Both the position numbers and the translations under genes were made by a program. The notes under the pieces are model-generated. The model was given only the letters and a program-made list of their open reading frames with translations, had not been told where the DNA came from and made no database searches. This document shows, piece by piece, positions 30,458-42,800 of a DNA stretch of 64,000 bases (its first letter is position 1; every line of letters starts with the position of its first letter). The stretch is from Branchiostoma floridae (taxonomy: Eukaryota; Chordata; Leptocardii; Amphioxiformes; Branchiostomatidae), in the NCBI RefSeq assembly GCF_000003815.2, contig NC_049988.1, positions 21,825,838-21,889,837 of the forward strand, read 5' to 3'.

Positions 30458-33400
30458 GGGGTGCTGAGTTCCAGAAAGGACGCTAAGAAATCTGTAACAA
30501 ATTTATTTTATGTACAGCCAAAACTGTACTTAAGTAGTGACCACTTCTGGACAAGGACTACAATGTGACTACTTTTTAACGAGCAAAAGTCGTGATAATT
30601 ATAGACAGGATTCACAATATGAAAGTTAATGATGAGAGCAAATTCATGTAATTGAGAAGGCAATAGAAATGAAGAAATCTTGAGCAACTTTACATATGGC
30701 CACTATCTACGTTGCCACTAAAAACTTCTGCCAGTCTTGCCATATAGATCCATTTTCCAGTAACCTAGCCTTTTTATCATGTCATGGAAACTTATCTGTG
30801 TTGGTAGTAATTATAGTATAAAGCATTAAACTTTCTTCCAACACAAAAGTGCACACGGATCAAATTTTCAATGACCACTTTCGCCTTCTTCAGGATCAGT
30901 ACTGATGTTAAATCACTTCAGAACGTATTAAAACTCGCAAGAGTTACAGACATGTGATCTTATTAACACATGATCTTGTGGATGCATGATGTCAGCAATT
31001 GTTTAAAAGTGCCAGGAAGTTTATAACGCCCACCGTCGATGTTCAGCCTTGTTAGCTTTGCTTCGCTGCCAACAGCTGTTAGCTCCGTAACAGTGGTGTT
31101 CAAGTACTGCCTATCGTCCTCGCCCAAGGGCACTAGTGCTTTTGTGGCGACAGCGATAGCAGTCGTGATTTGTGATCCGGCTGCCCGGGTTCGGTGCGGG
31201 TTCGAATCCCGGGAGTCGGGATGTTGTTTCTTTCTGTTCTACTCGCCCCTCTGGTTGTTTCAGCTCTCCTAGGATCCTGGATGAAAATGTACAAATGCTA
31301 AGCAAACCACAGCAGTGGAAGAATTACTGTTTTCCCTCAAACTGTTGTATACTTCTCAAACACATCGGTGGCCTGACGTTCCATAGGTAGTTATAGACAA
31401 TCAGGTATGTAGGGTTTAAGTGGGGCAAGCCATTTCTTGGGACAAGACTCCTATAAAAGTGCCATCATCATATTTTATTATGTTTTACCATGTGCAAATG
31501 ACTTAGCCAAATCAAGTCACGTAGCCTCTAGATTGAAACTTGCATAGCCAAGAAAAAGTCTTGGGCTATTACATTTGTATCTGTATAATTCTATATGCTG
31601 TGACGAAATATATGATACCATACAGGGAATAATTATGCAGTAAAAGTTAAAATGCAGCCTGGTGAAATGGAAAACAAAATTTTCAAATTTCAACCAAATG
31701 ACCGAAGTTTATCGGACCTGAAGGGAACTTGTGTTCATAATATGTGCCAAGACACTTGTCTTTGCTTACCCGGCTTCTTAAGACAGGTCTCAACTCCTTG
31801 GTGTTTTCTTGCTTATCTATGCAGAACTCAAGTCTTATTTAAGACTTTCTTGAATGCGGGTACTAGTATCTATTGTTCAGAGATGTATGTAAATAATATA
31901 CGTAAACTATAGTGTGTGTATTCTCAGTTGCCTACTGCCAATGCAATAATGTATGCATAATGCAATCATGGATGTAAATGAATTGTTTGATTGAACACTG
32001 TCGTCAGGATGTGAAACTCTCATAGAATTATATAGTTAGAGTTTAGCGTCTAATGATTTTTCTAGTGCCCAAAGTTGTACAAATGATAAACAATACGAAG
32101 AGATAAGAATATATCAAAACTTGATGCCAAGTACAAGTATATGACATTGATTGATTGATTGATTGTGCAACTATAACCAAAGCCAATACAGCAATGCAAG
32201 CAACATTGACAAATCACTGTAGTTCTTACAGAATTAATTGTGTAAAAAAGAAAGCTTACAAATAGAATAAACCAGATAGTATAGTTAAACTGTGAGTGAG
32301 TTAATGATTGAGAGTTAGTGAGGTTGTTTTAGTAAGAGTGAATGAATGTGTGAGTGAGTGAGTGGATGAGTGAATGCACTGAAAAAGTTATTGACTCAAA
32401 TCCAACTACAAGTAAGTTGGACGATATATAATTGAGGGTTGTTATCTTTATAAGAAAATCTAGATGGAAAAGTTTGTATATTAAAACATATACCATGGGT
32501 ATGAGTACATTTCATAGTTGTTATTTAGACTCCTAGATATGTTAAATGAGGATTGTGTAATATTACAATTTCTTACTAGATTATTTGCTGCAGTTGTGAA
32601 TTTTGGAAGCTGAAATAATCATCATGAATGTGAAAAATATCACCTTGTCTCTTTGCTAGCCTGTGTTCACATAATTTCTCGCTGGCTGCCACCCTCCTAG
32701 GTGGTGGCAAGTGTAGAGCCGGCCACTAGGAGTAGGATTTTAGTTAGGCTACCTCTTTGCCATCTTTCAGACAATTTCCCTTTTGGGCTCAAGCCAGAAC
32801 ATGATGAATTGACAGATTTTAAAAGTAACAGGAACATGATAAAATTGAACTCATGGTGAAAGAGGAAGTGCAAGTCCATAAAAGGCTGCTGCTTCCTTAT
32901 AGAAACTGGAAGGGAAACAAAAATGTTGGAGGAAGTACATTTTGGCCTTTTTTCCTCTTGTGGAAACTGCAACAGAAACAAAAGTATTCAAATTTGACCT
33001 CAATAAAGGTTTGACATCCTGTTAACTGAATAAGTTTTCTAAAATGCCTTAGAAAATCTTCAAAAATTTCTGAAATTAGAACGTCAGACAGAACTTCAAT
33101 ATCGCATTTTATGTTCAATAAATGGAAATCCTAGACATAAAGTAGGCAAAAACAAAATAAAGAGAGGAAGAAAGAAAACTCCAAACCAGTAAAACTCTCC
33201 ATGACACTCATATAAGCAAGCATTAAATCAGCAAGGTTTTCATGTTTATTTATAGCTGCCCTCTATCGTTTTTGGTTAGCAAAGTTCTGTACTTGGACAG
33301 CACCAAACCGAGAAGACCAAAACAGTTTAAACTTGACTCGAAATTTCAAAGTCATTCTGTCCATTCTTTGCCTGCAGTTCAAACAAATATCGCTAGGTGG

Positions 33401-33717
33401 CGCCCGTGAGAGGTCAAAGTAGGTCAATATTGTCTCGGGCGACACTTGAATGGAGGCCGCGAGAAAGAGCAAACAAGAACTGCGCTCCTCGGGTGTATAA
33501 CGGTTTTTAAGTGTTCGGACTTGCACACGAGGGCTGTTTGCCGCTTCTGAAGACACAGAGAAGCGCCACAAATCCCTGGAGGATCGCAGAAAGGCCGGAT
33601 TAACCGATAAGAAACTTGTATCAAGTTGACGATCTGAACCGGGCCGCGAGGATCGCCAAAAGGAGTCCGATGTGAGTTTTGGCAAACGGAAGTGACTCCG
33701 CCACTGATAGCTCCAGT
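30458..33717. other. Intergenic; FMNL 5'UTR/promoter at right end
   Basis: No gene seen. Near 31190-31215 a GGTTCGAATCCCGGG string (tRNA B-box) suggests a decayed tRNA-derived SINE. At about 33360-33717 GC content rises and the sequence is probably the FMNL 5'UTR or promoter; the minus-strand ORF there has no recognisable domain. Confidence 0.45.
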
Positions 33718-33834
33718 ATGGGGAACGGGGAGAGTACGCCAGACCCTGCCCTGCGACACAACACCACCGCAGCAAGCATGAAGAGCCCCATGCCGGACCA
33801 GACAGAGCTAGAGGAGAGGTTCGCCAGAGTTTTG
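33718..33834 (+). CDS. FMNL: FMNL exon 1: myristoylation signal
   Basis: Encodes 39 residues, MGNGES... to [10 protein letters not shown]. Gly2 with Ser6 fits N-myristoylation, which in vertebrate FMNLs anchors the protein at membranes. Donor TTTTG|GTGAGT. A 15-kb intron follows. Confidence 0.88.
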
Positions 33835-36800
33835 GTGAGTGAAACTTTGTTTCGCGAGTCCCTCTCGGCCCCCTGCTGTCCGCCCCCCTCCCCATTGTCT
33901 CTCCATGGGGGCGGAAAATACGGAAGTTGTTCGAAACGCTCGAAACAATTTGATGTTTCCACATCACGTTTCGGAAATGCAGCGTCTAACTTCGGTTGTT
34001 TGTTGTGGTTTTCCGCTGTCTGGTTTGTAGATTTTACCCGGTTTACAGTGAAAACAAGGAAGTTTGAAAGTTTATAAAGTTTGTTACATGACGGTTTAAC
34101 GTTTGGTCAACATCTGGGCGTGGAAAAGTGGACCAAAGTGACACTGGAAAAGCTGTTCGTAACACTCAGAGTGACTCATGACTGTTTCCTCCCCAAAACT
34201 CAAGAAATTGTTTGTACATTACTAGTATATGAGTGGGTAGGTTGTAAATGTTCAACTTTTAAAGTAAATAAAACAAAACAAAATTAGATCGAACAGCAAG
34301 GAAGTGAACCTCCATGCATCGAAAATGATTCTAAAATGATAAATGATATAAGCAGTGATTATGGTAACTAACGGTTACTGTCTACTGTCTTTCCAATTGC
34401 GCAGATGAATTAAATCTTGATTAGTTAACACCACATAATTGTTAAACCGCTGCATGATATAACGCACCAGTCCTGTACTTAGTTAGAGTTATTAAGTGCA
34501 AGACATGTGGTGTAACGTTACTATTAATAGGGTCTGAGTCATTGAGTTGGCGGGAGAACCTGAGAGTGTACTCTTACACCTTAGGAAGTGTAGTGGGCTT
34601 CTTAACAAGTCCAAGGTGTTTCTCAAGACAGGCGAGTTACAACTTTCCTCCTTGATCTCTGGAGCAAATCAGGGTTCAAAGTTAGTCTCTACCAGACTCC
34701 GGATCGCTGGAAAATCGTAGAAATGGAACAAATAGAGAGGAATATAACCGGCCAGGGAACAGATCGCGGTCGCGTTACTGTTGCCTAGCCGGCTATATTC
34801 CTCTGGCCGGCATACTCCTCTATTTGTACCATTTCTACGATTTTTTCCAGCGACTCAGAGTCTGGTAGAGACTAGTTCAAAGTGCCGATGGGAAGGCCGG
34901 GATTCGAACCCTGGACAAATGATCCCAGATGCAGATTTCCTTAACTTTGATAGGAAGTTGTTCAGTTCAGTTGTGAAGGAAGTTGTGACCACTATTAACT
35001 CCTCAGTGAAACACAGCAGCTTTGTGACTTGCAATTTCCTGAGCAAATTAGGGCTCAAAGTCAAACTTTAGTCAAAGTGCCGTTGGCAAGGCCAGGATTC
35101 GAATCTTAAAATATATATGATCCAGCTGTAGGCTTTCTTAACTTTGATTGGAAACTGTATCCAAGTTCTAACCATGTAAAACACCATCTTTGTGACTTGC
35201 AAACTTCTTTGATCCATCCTATAAATCTGGGCTCAGACATCAGTGGCAAGGGCGGGATTCGATCCCTACACATATGATCCAAATGAGAAGTTGTTTTTAT
35301 CCCAGTATACCTGCTCTTCAGTGTAGCATACCAGCTTTGCAGGCATGTAGTATTTTAAATCATTTATATCTTAACAGTAAACTCAAAGATAAACTTTTAA
35401 AACTTTTTTTTAGTCTTGACTTGAGGATGCTCCTTAGTAATAGTACTAGTACCTGACTTGATATTGATAATGAAGACAATGGGAGGAAAACAATGAGATA
35501 CCGAAAACAAAACAGGAATGAGACTCTGGGATGTTTTAAGTGGAAACAACACTGTTTTAGGGCCAAGTAACACATTTTGAAGGGCTCTTCTAGCAGTGCT
35601 TCAGCTTTAATCTGGTAGACTGGTAGTGTTCAGTTGTTTATTTTTGTGAGTTTTGTCCCAGTGAAAGTTTTGCTTCCAAACAGTGCACAATGGACATAAA
35701 CACTCTGTGCAGAACAGTACACTCCCCCCCCTCCCACATTCTTGGCAGCATAGCCATATCAACAGGAAGAACTTGAACTTGATTTAAAGTGGAACTCTCA
35801 GGAGGTGGTGACAGTCGGTCAGCATAGACACAGACAGGGCTAGTGTCAAAATCTCCCTCTCCATCCTGTTTAGCGTCCGTTCTTCCCTGTCTTGCAGAGG
35901 TTGGACTTGTCGCCAAGACGTTTTAGTTTAACTGCTGCCCTTCATCCATCAAAATGTCAAAATGTGAAATTGATTGACTGACAAACTAAGGCTTTCTCCA
36001 GGACCTGTCTCAATATCCTGCTTGTTTTGGAAATTTGCTTGTTTCTATTCGGATTGACTATTTACATACAGCAGGGCTCGAAATACTGGGGTTTTGTGCA
36101 CCCAGGTGCACCCAAAATTGGAGCTGTGCACCCAATTTTTTTTCTGTGGGTGCACAGGGTTCACCCAAATATTTTGATAGGCTTATGTGTGTTAAGATGT
36201 CGGTATACTCAGTAAACACCATATTCTTGACATCTGTGAGTAAGAAAGATAATAAAATGACTGTCATAGTACTTCAGATTTCTGAAGATACTAATTACTA
36301 ATCATAATAAGTAGGTTTGCAATTATGTTATTCTGATATTCTACTTTATTTTATGTGGTGCACCCAAAAATATTTTTGTGCACCTAATTTTCTACTTCTA
36401 GTTTGGGTGCACCAGTGCACCTACATGTATTCCCAAAAAAATGAATTTCGAGCCCTGTACAGTGATATACCCATTTGAAGTGTTGACCCCTGGCCCAAAA
36501 TCTAAACTTCATGGCATGAAATTGATGAAAATATATTTTTGTAAGCTGAAAGCGACAGGTTTGACAACAAAAATCAACAACCATTGTTAGGTTTACACTA
36601 AAATTATAGGTGACCTCGCTATACATCATCAGGGTTATTGATTATTGATTGGAAATCATTAACAAACTTCCTGGCCTGGCTGGTAGAAATGTATTGATCT
36701 GCGTTGTGAACAATTACAGACTTCTGGCCAAACCACAGGACATTGGGTCCAACCTGCCCTTTCTAATCTATGTCAGAAATGTGACACTTTTGCCAAAATA

Positions 36801-39800
36801 CTCAGAGGAAAAAATTCTCAGAGAAAATACTTAAATATAAAAGGTTCAAGACTTAGTAGTCCCATAGCGCTTTTTAAGACCGTAGGGCAGTGGGCTGTTA
36901 CATTACTGAGGAACGGCCAATGAACAGCAGCACTACGCCCTGGATGGTTTGCCCCAACACAAACTAGGAGTGTTATCCAGTAACCGAACAAGAACAAGAA
37001 TGTCTTAGTAAGTCTAGGTCACATGTATTGGGAGGCAGAGCCCATCCCTCTCCTCCCACCACCTTTTACCTCCCCAACCAAAGTCAGGTAACCATTTTTA
37101 CACCTGGGTAGAGTGAAGAATGTCCTATTATTAAGTTCCTTTCTGAAGGGCACAACATTGGTGGCATGTCAGGGGATTCAAACCCAGGACCTTGGGTTCT
37201 GGGCCAATCCCCCCAACCACTATGCCAACATGACGCCACACAAATGTAGGAACAATAATCATGTTTCAATAACTTGAATAAGCCCCAATGCCCCATTCTG
37301 TACCTGCTGTTCTTACTACTAATTACCCCAGGGTGGTCGTTTGGGTTCCTAATCATAGTGTTTATATAATTAAACTAATTAAAAGTAATTTTGACAGGAA
37401 TGTATAGATCTAGTTGCTCAAATTTCATACCAACCCCTCACACAGTACTGCTGCCATAAAAATTGCTGATATGGGCAGGTTTTTCCTGGCTTCTGGCTGC
37501 TTGTTCCAACAATACTTCCTTTCAGGTCTGTAGTTTGTACGTGATGTTAGGGGTGATACTGTTGTGGCTGTGTTGGAACAAGGCAGGCTGTTCGGCAGTT
37601 TTATAGCAGCTTGTTTATCTGGTTTACTTTGCTTTCTGTGGTTGGTGTGATGTTGTCTGTCGTACCTCTGTACTCTAGGGAGCATTATGTAATTTGTCTT
37701 GGACTGTTGGAATAGACTGCAATTTGTAATGTGCAAATAGAAACTGAGGTTATGGACAAAATTCCCAAAGTGCAAGTTTGGGGGTAAAACTAGAAAAATA
37801 TAACTCTAGCGTAAGGCGTGATGCTGTAAAGTTATTACTACCACTTGTAGATCATGTTTATTTTAGATTTGTTCATCGCAGCTTCCAAAGTTGCTGAGAT
37901 GTTCCTTGGCACCTACAATTCATCATCTTGTGTTTGATCTTGACTTGAGTTGAGTTGAAAGTTACTGAGTGGTTTAAAATTCCCGAGAGATGAAAGTTTT
38001 TTAAACCTCTGTCAGCCTGAAGGTATGCAAGAGACACAGAGGAAAAGTATTTGGTACTCTGGTCTGGAATAACAACAAGTTGAAGTGCGCCCCCCTGAAG
38101 TGAGTCATGTTATAACAGGACCAGGCTGTACCAGTAGTGAAGTGTGTATTAAAGGGCTGAACTTCAGACTCACCCACACACCACTTATGTGAACCTGATG
38201 CCTGGGGTCTTGTTATGCTGTTTAAATGTTCAAAGTAGGAGGATATTATGACAGGGCTGGAAATTTATTTTACTAGGGAGAAGTTGCACGTGACTTAGAA
38301 ATAGATGTACAGGAAATGTTTCGGTAGCATCTACCAGGCTCCTCGGATCGCTGGTCAAATAGTAGAAATTGGCCAAAATAGAGTCAATAGTACGCCATAG
38401 GCTCTGTGGGTCGCATACTGACTCCTATGGCAGGTCGACTCCCCTAGCGTACTATTGACTCTATTTGGCCAATTTCTACTATTTGACCAGCGATCCTGGT
38501 AGAGGCTTATGTTTTGGATGCACAACACAAAGTTATATGTCTTCAAAAACTTAGTCCAAAAGTAGTAAAAGCTTCTCTCTGTATTAAGTCTGATGTCCTC
38601 ATTTTTTCAAAAACTATTGTACAACAGTTTTTTGTTTTGTTTTTGTTTTTAATTTTTTTGGACACTTGTCAAGAATACTCTGTAGCATTTTAAGTACACC
38701 CAGTCAATGATAAATTTGTGATAGATGCGTGTTTACTTTTGTTGGAGACTATGAAATGTAGCTCTTTGCCCCCAGGCCACAATTTTAAGTATCCTATGAT
38801 GAGTGTCATGATATCCACAGAGCTGTGTTGAGCAGGCCTGCCAGACTGTACAGGGAGATGTGTTAGTTAGATTGTTACACTGTCCAGACTGTCTTTATCT
38901 GTCAGCTCACAACAACAGGCCAGCCCACTTGTTTATACAGACTGGAGATACACCCAGGGGGAGGGCTTACACATGTACATCTGTACTACTGTTGGTCCCA
39001 GTCTTGGTTCAAAGTATGACACACACATTGACACTACATACCTACTCACAGAAAATTCTGTCAGCAAAAGTTCGCCTTCATACAAAATTTGCTGCCTCTG
39101 CCTATATTTATACAGATTGGAGATACACCCATGGGTAGACTTACACATATACATCTGTGGATTCATTGTTCAAAGTAATCTATAACACTTCATGTACCTA
39201 CACAATGGACCCTGCATAACAGTCCCAGTCTGTTTATACACAGTACAGTGATGCCCATGGGGGCTATGTTATCATCTACCCAGTACATGAATTCTGGACT
39301 CTGGACAACGTTCTGAACAACAGACAGAGAATTTGTGTCTGATCCTGGTCTGTACTGCTACTTACTACTGTCAGTTATTCTCAAGGTCAGCCCTTGTTTA
39401 TGATGAACTTTATTGCTCGACATTTGTACATGGTACAATGTATGGCAACGACTGTTACACAAAGTACAAAATAGGTGTATAGAATAAGACTTAATATCCT
39501 AATTAACGTAACAAGAAGGGCTAACACAAGTCTTTGATATAGTGTTACAATCGAGTTGGGCTATACATGAGTTTCATTACTCTTTCTAATAGCAAAGCAG
39601 TCCTTGTTTATGTCACACCCAGGATCTGTAGTATGTTCATTTCTACATCTCAGTATTTCAGTCATCCCTATTACAGCTCTGACAGGCACCACAGAAGTTT
39701 GGCCTCCAAAATATGTGGCTGGTCTTGATCTAGAATTACTTACAAGTATGTAGTAAGGAACTCTCCATCAGTATGTACTGTAGAGATAAACAATAAATCT

Positions 39801-42800
39801 CTTAATTCACTTAGGCCACACCGATTTAATTTCTTGGTTCACGGATTCGCTCGCTCCTATTTTTTTGGGGAAAAAAAATAAAAATAAAAATTACCACTCA
39901 GCAAATTTTCACCATTAATGAAACCATTCACCAACTTTCTGGTGTAGCAAATTGGCCTTTATATTATAAGCTCCTTAAAGTGTGGGTACAGGTGCTGTTA
40001 CTGTACAATAATAGTGTTTTTGTACTTTTTTCAAGCTGAAAACTTTTTTTCTTTATGTTTTGGATTAGCCGTTACCTTTACCCCAACCATTTTACAATTT
40101 TTATTTTTATTTCGCCCTTTCGCTCCATATTTTTTATGAAAAAATCCGTGAACCAAGAAACTAAATTGGTGTGGCCTCAGTATGTACTGTAGAGATAAAC
40201 AATAAATCTCTTTATTCACTTACATACTACTATTGGCCTCGCTATGTTATAACCATGCTTTTATCACTAATCTAAAATACATTGTAGTAAAAAGAAAATT
40301 CAAACTGGACACACTAGCCCCCCTTACACTGGGTTAGTAATGCTTTTATCACTGTTCTAAAATAGTAATAAGAAAATTCAAACTGAACACACTAGCCACC
40401 CTTACACTGGCAAAGCTCGAAATTCATTTTTGGGATTAGGTGCACTGTTGCACCCAGCTTAAAAAAATTGGGTGCACCACTTAAATTTAAGAAGAATGTA
40501 AAAAAAACCTAGCAACAAAACTTAGTTACAAGCTACCAAATTCTTAAACAAGTACCATGACAGACATTTTTACCTTTGCCAGAATGGCTAAGGTTATGTT
40601 TTAGGCTTGTGAGTCTGTCTGTCTGTCTGTTAACAGCATAACTCGAGAAGCCTTGGATGGATCCAGATGATATTTGGTAGGTGGGTAGGGGTCGGGAAAA
40701 CGAAGGTCAAGTTCGATAATGGGCCCCCTAGCGGCTTGCTAAGGTACTGCAGCAGAACCTCAATTTTTGATATCTCATGTTCTGGACATGCTGTGGTTAT
40801 GATGTTCGAGTGGTAGATAGCCCTTGGGGCAGAGAGTAAGTGCGGTAAGTTTGGACCCCCTAGCGGCTTGTTTGGAACTGCAGTCGCCGATTTCCTTTCA
40901 AACTTTGGTTGAGAATAACTCCAGAACGTGTTGATGGATTGTCATGATTCTTGGTATGTAGATAGCCCAAGTAACAATGTACATAATGAAATACTAATCA
41001 TGCAAATCAGCAGCTAATTTGCATAATTAATGACGAAAGTTTATAAATCCACTGCATTTCATGATAGGACTTTCAAACTTGTCACATATATAGATGAGAA
41101 AGAGAGAAATATACATGCATGTTAATTATGCAAATGTTGGCCTCATTTGCATAATTAATGAGAAAATATAGACGAGTTGACGGATCGTCATGATTTTTGG
41201 TATGTAGATAGCCAAAGGGAAGACTTACATGATGGAATTCTAATTATGCAAATCGACGGCTAATTTGCATAACTAATGAGGAAAGTTTGTAAATCCACTG
41301 CATTCCTTTCTAGGACTTTCAAGCTTGTCATATTTGTAGCTGAGAAAGAAAGAAATATCAGTACATATTAATTACGCAGATGATGATCTCATTTGCATAA
41401 TTAATGGAAAAATATGAACGTGTTGACGAATCGTCATGATTTTTGGTATGTAGCCTAAGTAAAAATTTACATAACGAGATACTAATTATGCAAATTAACG
41501 GCTAATTTGCATAGTTAATGCGGAAAGTTCATAAATCGACTGCATTCCGCGATAGGACTTTCAAACTTGTCACATGTACATACATGTATGCACATATGTA
41601 ACTGAGAAAGATGGCAGAGAGTAAGAGGTGTATGTTTGGGTCCGGTAATGTCTTTTCTTGAACTGCAGGAGCCGGTTTAGTTTCCTACTTTGAAAGAGAA
41701 TAAGTCAAGAAGGGATGAAAGGATCATAATGATTTTTGGTATGCTGATAGCTTAAGTGATGCTTGATACAATTTAATATTATTATGTTAATAGGGATCTA
41801 ATTTGTATAAGCAATGGCAAAATGTTAAGAACCAACTCCAGGCATATAAAATAAAATGTAATGAGTAACACATTTATGTCTACAGACAACATTCTACATA
41901 ACAAACCTGGTTTATTTGGCAAAGGTATGTGTTCGTGGAACTCTAGTTTATTATCTTTCTAACACTTAGATGTCATGAATATGTTGTATACTAGTATACT
42001 TTAATATCTTTACATACATAAACCTAAGAAAATATTTGGGTGCACCCTGTGCACCCACAGAATATAATTGGGTGCACAGCTCCAATTTTGGGTGCACCTG
42101 GGTGCACATGCACCCAGTATTTTGAGCCCTGCACTGGGGAGCAGATCCCCTGGCAAGCATGAAATTCTGATTGACCAGGGATGATACAGGTCACTGTGGT
42201 CACAGTGGAAGACTCTGATTCTGAATGTAATTCTGCCCCTCAGGATACCTTACAATGCACCATTTTAACTTAAAATACTCTAAAACTCTGCACCATGGAA
42301 GGTGGATGTCCCTGGACCCCCTAAAATACTCGCACAGTCGCACTTATATGACTTGCCGGGACTTACCAAGAAATTTGGACCGCCCTATAATAAAATCCTA
42401 GCTAAAACTTAGTAAAAGTCTGGTTATAACCGTTATTGTGGTAGGGTTCGCTTAAAAGGCTGGGCTGTCTACCAGGCCAGGCTACCTGGCCTGTCTACCT
42501 GGCCTGGCTATCACGTCAGGCTACTCAGATCCCCCCATTCATAGCCCCATCATATAGCTGATTGACAGGCATAGTAATTGCTGATCTCCAACCCTGCTAG
42601 TGCCAGTGACCCAAGGTTGCCCTGTCCACCACTGGCTGGGCCCTTTGGGAATGTGTCTGGGAGGCCTTGCTTGCAGCATGTCAGGAACACAAGTACCAGC
42701 ACTGTGTTTGTGTATGTTTGTGGGTGTGTAAATCTGTGTGTGTGTGTGTAAGAATGGGCTTGCCAGCAACAGAAATTTGTTTCTTTATTGAATATCTATC

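Noticed and set aside
33263-33967. Minus-strand open frame of 234 codons over FMNL exon 1
   Set aside because: No recognisable domain; it overlaps a well-supported first exon and its GC-rich 5'UTR.
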